From contig NC_057382.1 in NCBI RefSeq assembly GCF_016906535.1, forward strand, positions 1,736,001-1,800,000: a stretch of DNA of 64,000 bases. Direction: 5' to 3'. This DNA is from Rhizoctonia solani. Taxonomy: Eukaryota; Basidiomycota; Agaricomycetes; Cantharellales; Ceratobasidiaceae. The notes under the pieces are model-generated. The model was not told where the DNA came from. It did not search any database and was given only the letters and a program-made list of their open reading frames with translations. The position numbers and the translations under genes were made by a program. Positions 62,301-64,000 of this stretch are shown one piece after another (positions within the stretch are counted from its first letter, which is position 1; the number at the start of each line of letters is the position of its first letter).

Positions 62301-64000
62301 TCGCGGATGTTGCGTTGGGCGCAACTAGTGAACTCATATTGGTTGAAACCTGTGGACTCGAGTCCTGCCTATATCCAGTTCCGAGTCAAACCCTTGTGCC
62401 CAGGATAGATTGCGATGTGCAAGGGGGCAAAGTCAAGAGGGGCCTTCCGGGCCGATTCCCCAGATGCTTTTCTCTCCCGCCCCTGCTGCGTGGACAACAG
62501 AGAGGACTAGCTCAAACGTTAAATCACGAGCTGAGTTTGAGAAGATGAAATGCGATGCGTACCGTACGCATCTCAAACAAGCGATAAAGTTTGCCTATGG
62601 AGCGCTCAACAACGCCGAGCCTACTCATTCTGAAAATTTCTATGTATTCACGTCCAAGTTGGGTCCGGCAAGCAACAGATGATACAAAGTCATCTGAAAC
62701 ACTTGTCATGTGAAACCAGGCAGCCCCCACGATAAAGATCACATGACCGGCGATCGCTCGTGGCGTGTGGGGTGGCGCAGCTCCTACTTCCATCTTGAGA
62801 CTCCAACAATAAATTCGAAAATATCCGTTTCTTTGAACCTTTCCGGTGTTTAAAGCAGAGGCCTGTGTTGAAATGTGGGAAATTTCACCATCCTCTCGAT
62901 AACGTTTCAAACCGTTCGGGGGGGGGGGGGCACACGACAGCGATGAATGTGCAGGATACAGCCCTGATGTGCGCCTTTCCTTCTTCTTGGACGGACTGTC
63001 AGGTCGATTGTATAGATATAAAACAAGAACCGCAGCGAAATGCTGAAATGCGCTGCTCGATTTCGAACACGATGTATAGGAAAGCCGCCTTGCCGAACAC
63101 GTTGAGAGAAACCGAAATGCGCGGTAAACTTTCTGGTTCCTTTGTCAATTGGTGTTCGCCCCTCCCTCCCCCAAAAAGAGCGTGCTAATTCGAACGAGGG
63201 TGAGCATAGAGTAATAGGATAGACGTCTAACTCGGTTACACGTGTAGGGTGTCAAATACGCACATCGACATGGAGCTACGGACGCTCGTCCATCGACTTA
63301 TCGAACATTATCCTTGATGATCGAGTTCGAACTGTGAGGAAGGAGGGGGGGAGGGGAGGGTACACGCGCGTACCCTTCTACTCACGCATACAAGCCAACA
63401 GGAACAGACCTTGAAGGCAACGTTGCATCACTCAAATTATAAACACAACAAATACGATTTGCATTTCTGTACAATACTGGAACAATCCGCGTTTGATATC
63501 GACTCGCTCGCATCGGTCGAGTGGCCCTGGATTCCTAAGCGGTACATGAAGATAAGCGCTTGGATCAAGTGGGTACCGCTAAGCGAGTCGGAGAATAGAC
63601 CAAATAAGAGAGTGTAAATAGAAAAAAAAAGAGTCGGGCTATGTAATACGCATTGTGCAAGTCCGTTCGGCACGGCAGAATGAGATAGATGCCGTCATAT
63701 ATGAGCGCTGCTAATCGCCAAGGGACCAGAAGGGCCAGAAACCACGCGCCCCACAACGCCCGACACAACACATATACACGGGTGGAGGGAGAGCAACGGA
63801 AGATTAGGCACGACAAGACTCAATAGATGATGTCATACGGCTGAAAAGCTTGCCTTGCATTCTTTGTGGAGGTGACATCATGAGCGTACGTTGTCCGATA
63901 GATAGACTATTCCACGATCTTCACAAGGGCTGGTGGTCTGGAACTGGTTTTTTTGGCCTCGGTGGAGCGTACACTATGATAATAGACGTTCATTATTCTG
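59301..64000. other. Gene-poor right end of the window
   Basis: I see no gene I can support in these 4.7 kb. Open frames are at most about 130 codons and resemble nothing I know. Local features are a TTAAATTTAAATTTAAATT palindrome near 59885-59910, a run of about 12 G near 62919-62930 and a purine-rich stretch near 63340-63360. The region may contain decayed repeats, but I could not identify a family. Confidence 0.45.
59476..59483. promoter_or_regulatory. TCACGTGG E-box-like element upstream of the ATPase gene
   Basis: TCACGTGG lies about 176-183 bases upstream of the ATPase start. It shares the CACGTG core of the elements near SMC3 and KRI1. Confidence 0.3.

Overview
This window looks like nuclear DNA from a filamentous basidiomycete, most likely an agaricomycete and possibly Rhizoctonia-like. 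The genes are dense and carry many spliceosomal introns of about 45-60 bases. The families are typical of fungi: a NoxR-type NADPH-oxidase regulator, a CFEM/GPI protein, a SUR7/PalI-like membrane protein, a Dal5-type permease and a polyporopepsin-like aspartic protease. I saw no phage, plasmid, CRISPR or bacterial operon features. The species is an inference, because I could not run a search.

Layout. The left third (1-13,976) holds conserved genes: the cohesin ATPase SMC3 (-), a lactonase-like beta-propeller (+), the ribosome-biogenesis factor KRI1 (-), the RNase P/MRP subunit POP3 (-) and a SUR7/PalI-like protein (+). From 14,110 to 18,265 lies a gene graveyard. It contains three relics of one isoprenylcysteine-methyltransferase-like gene, a multiply frameshifted medium-chain reductase and a GC-rich element with inverted terminal repeats. 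Next come a CFEM protein (-), the polyadenylation factor PFS2 (+), a small heat-shock protein with heat-shock elements (+), an aspartic protease (-), an intron-containing tRNA-Gly, an inverted-repeat region and RER1 (-).

The middle (30,700-43,301) has a secreted protein of three chitin-binding-like modules, an RRM protein, two tandem intact reductases related to the broken copy at 15,880-17,110, an orphan gene and noxR. The right part (43,758-59,300) has a PXR1-like G-patch protein, an arrestin-like protein, an MFS permease, two convergent genes with Nab2-type CCCH fingers (the second being NAB2 itself) and a mitochondrial-type P-loop ATPase. The last 4.7 kb shows no gene I can support.

Functional links are those of ordinary chromosome neighbours. 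There is a notable share of RNA metabolism (KRI1, POP3, PFS2, the RRM protein, PXR1, NAB2 and its CCCH neighbour) but no cluster that reads as one pathway.

A caution runs through the annotation. Eight loci carry apparent one-base frame breaks, mostly in short runs of one base, and one of them is the normally essential PFS2. Many are probably consensus errors in this assembly rather than mutations, so calls of decay rest on stronger evidence where I make them. I did not find a convincing new multi-gene system. The best leads are the shared intron position inside CCCH fingers of two neighbouring genes, the exon-per-module chitin-binding protein, the reductase trio and the inverted-repeat elements.
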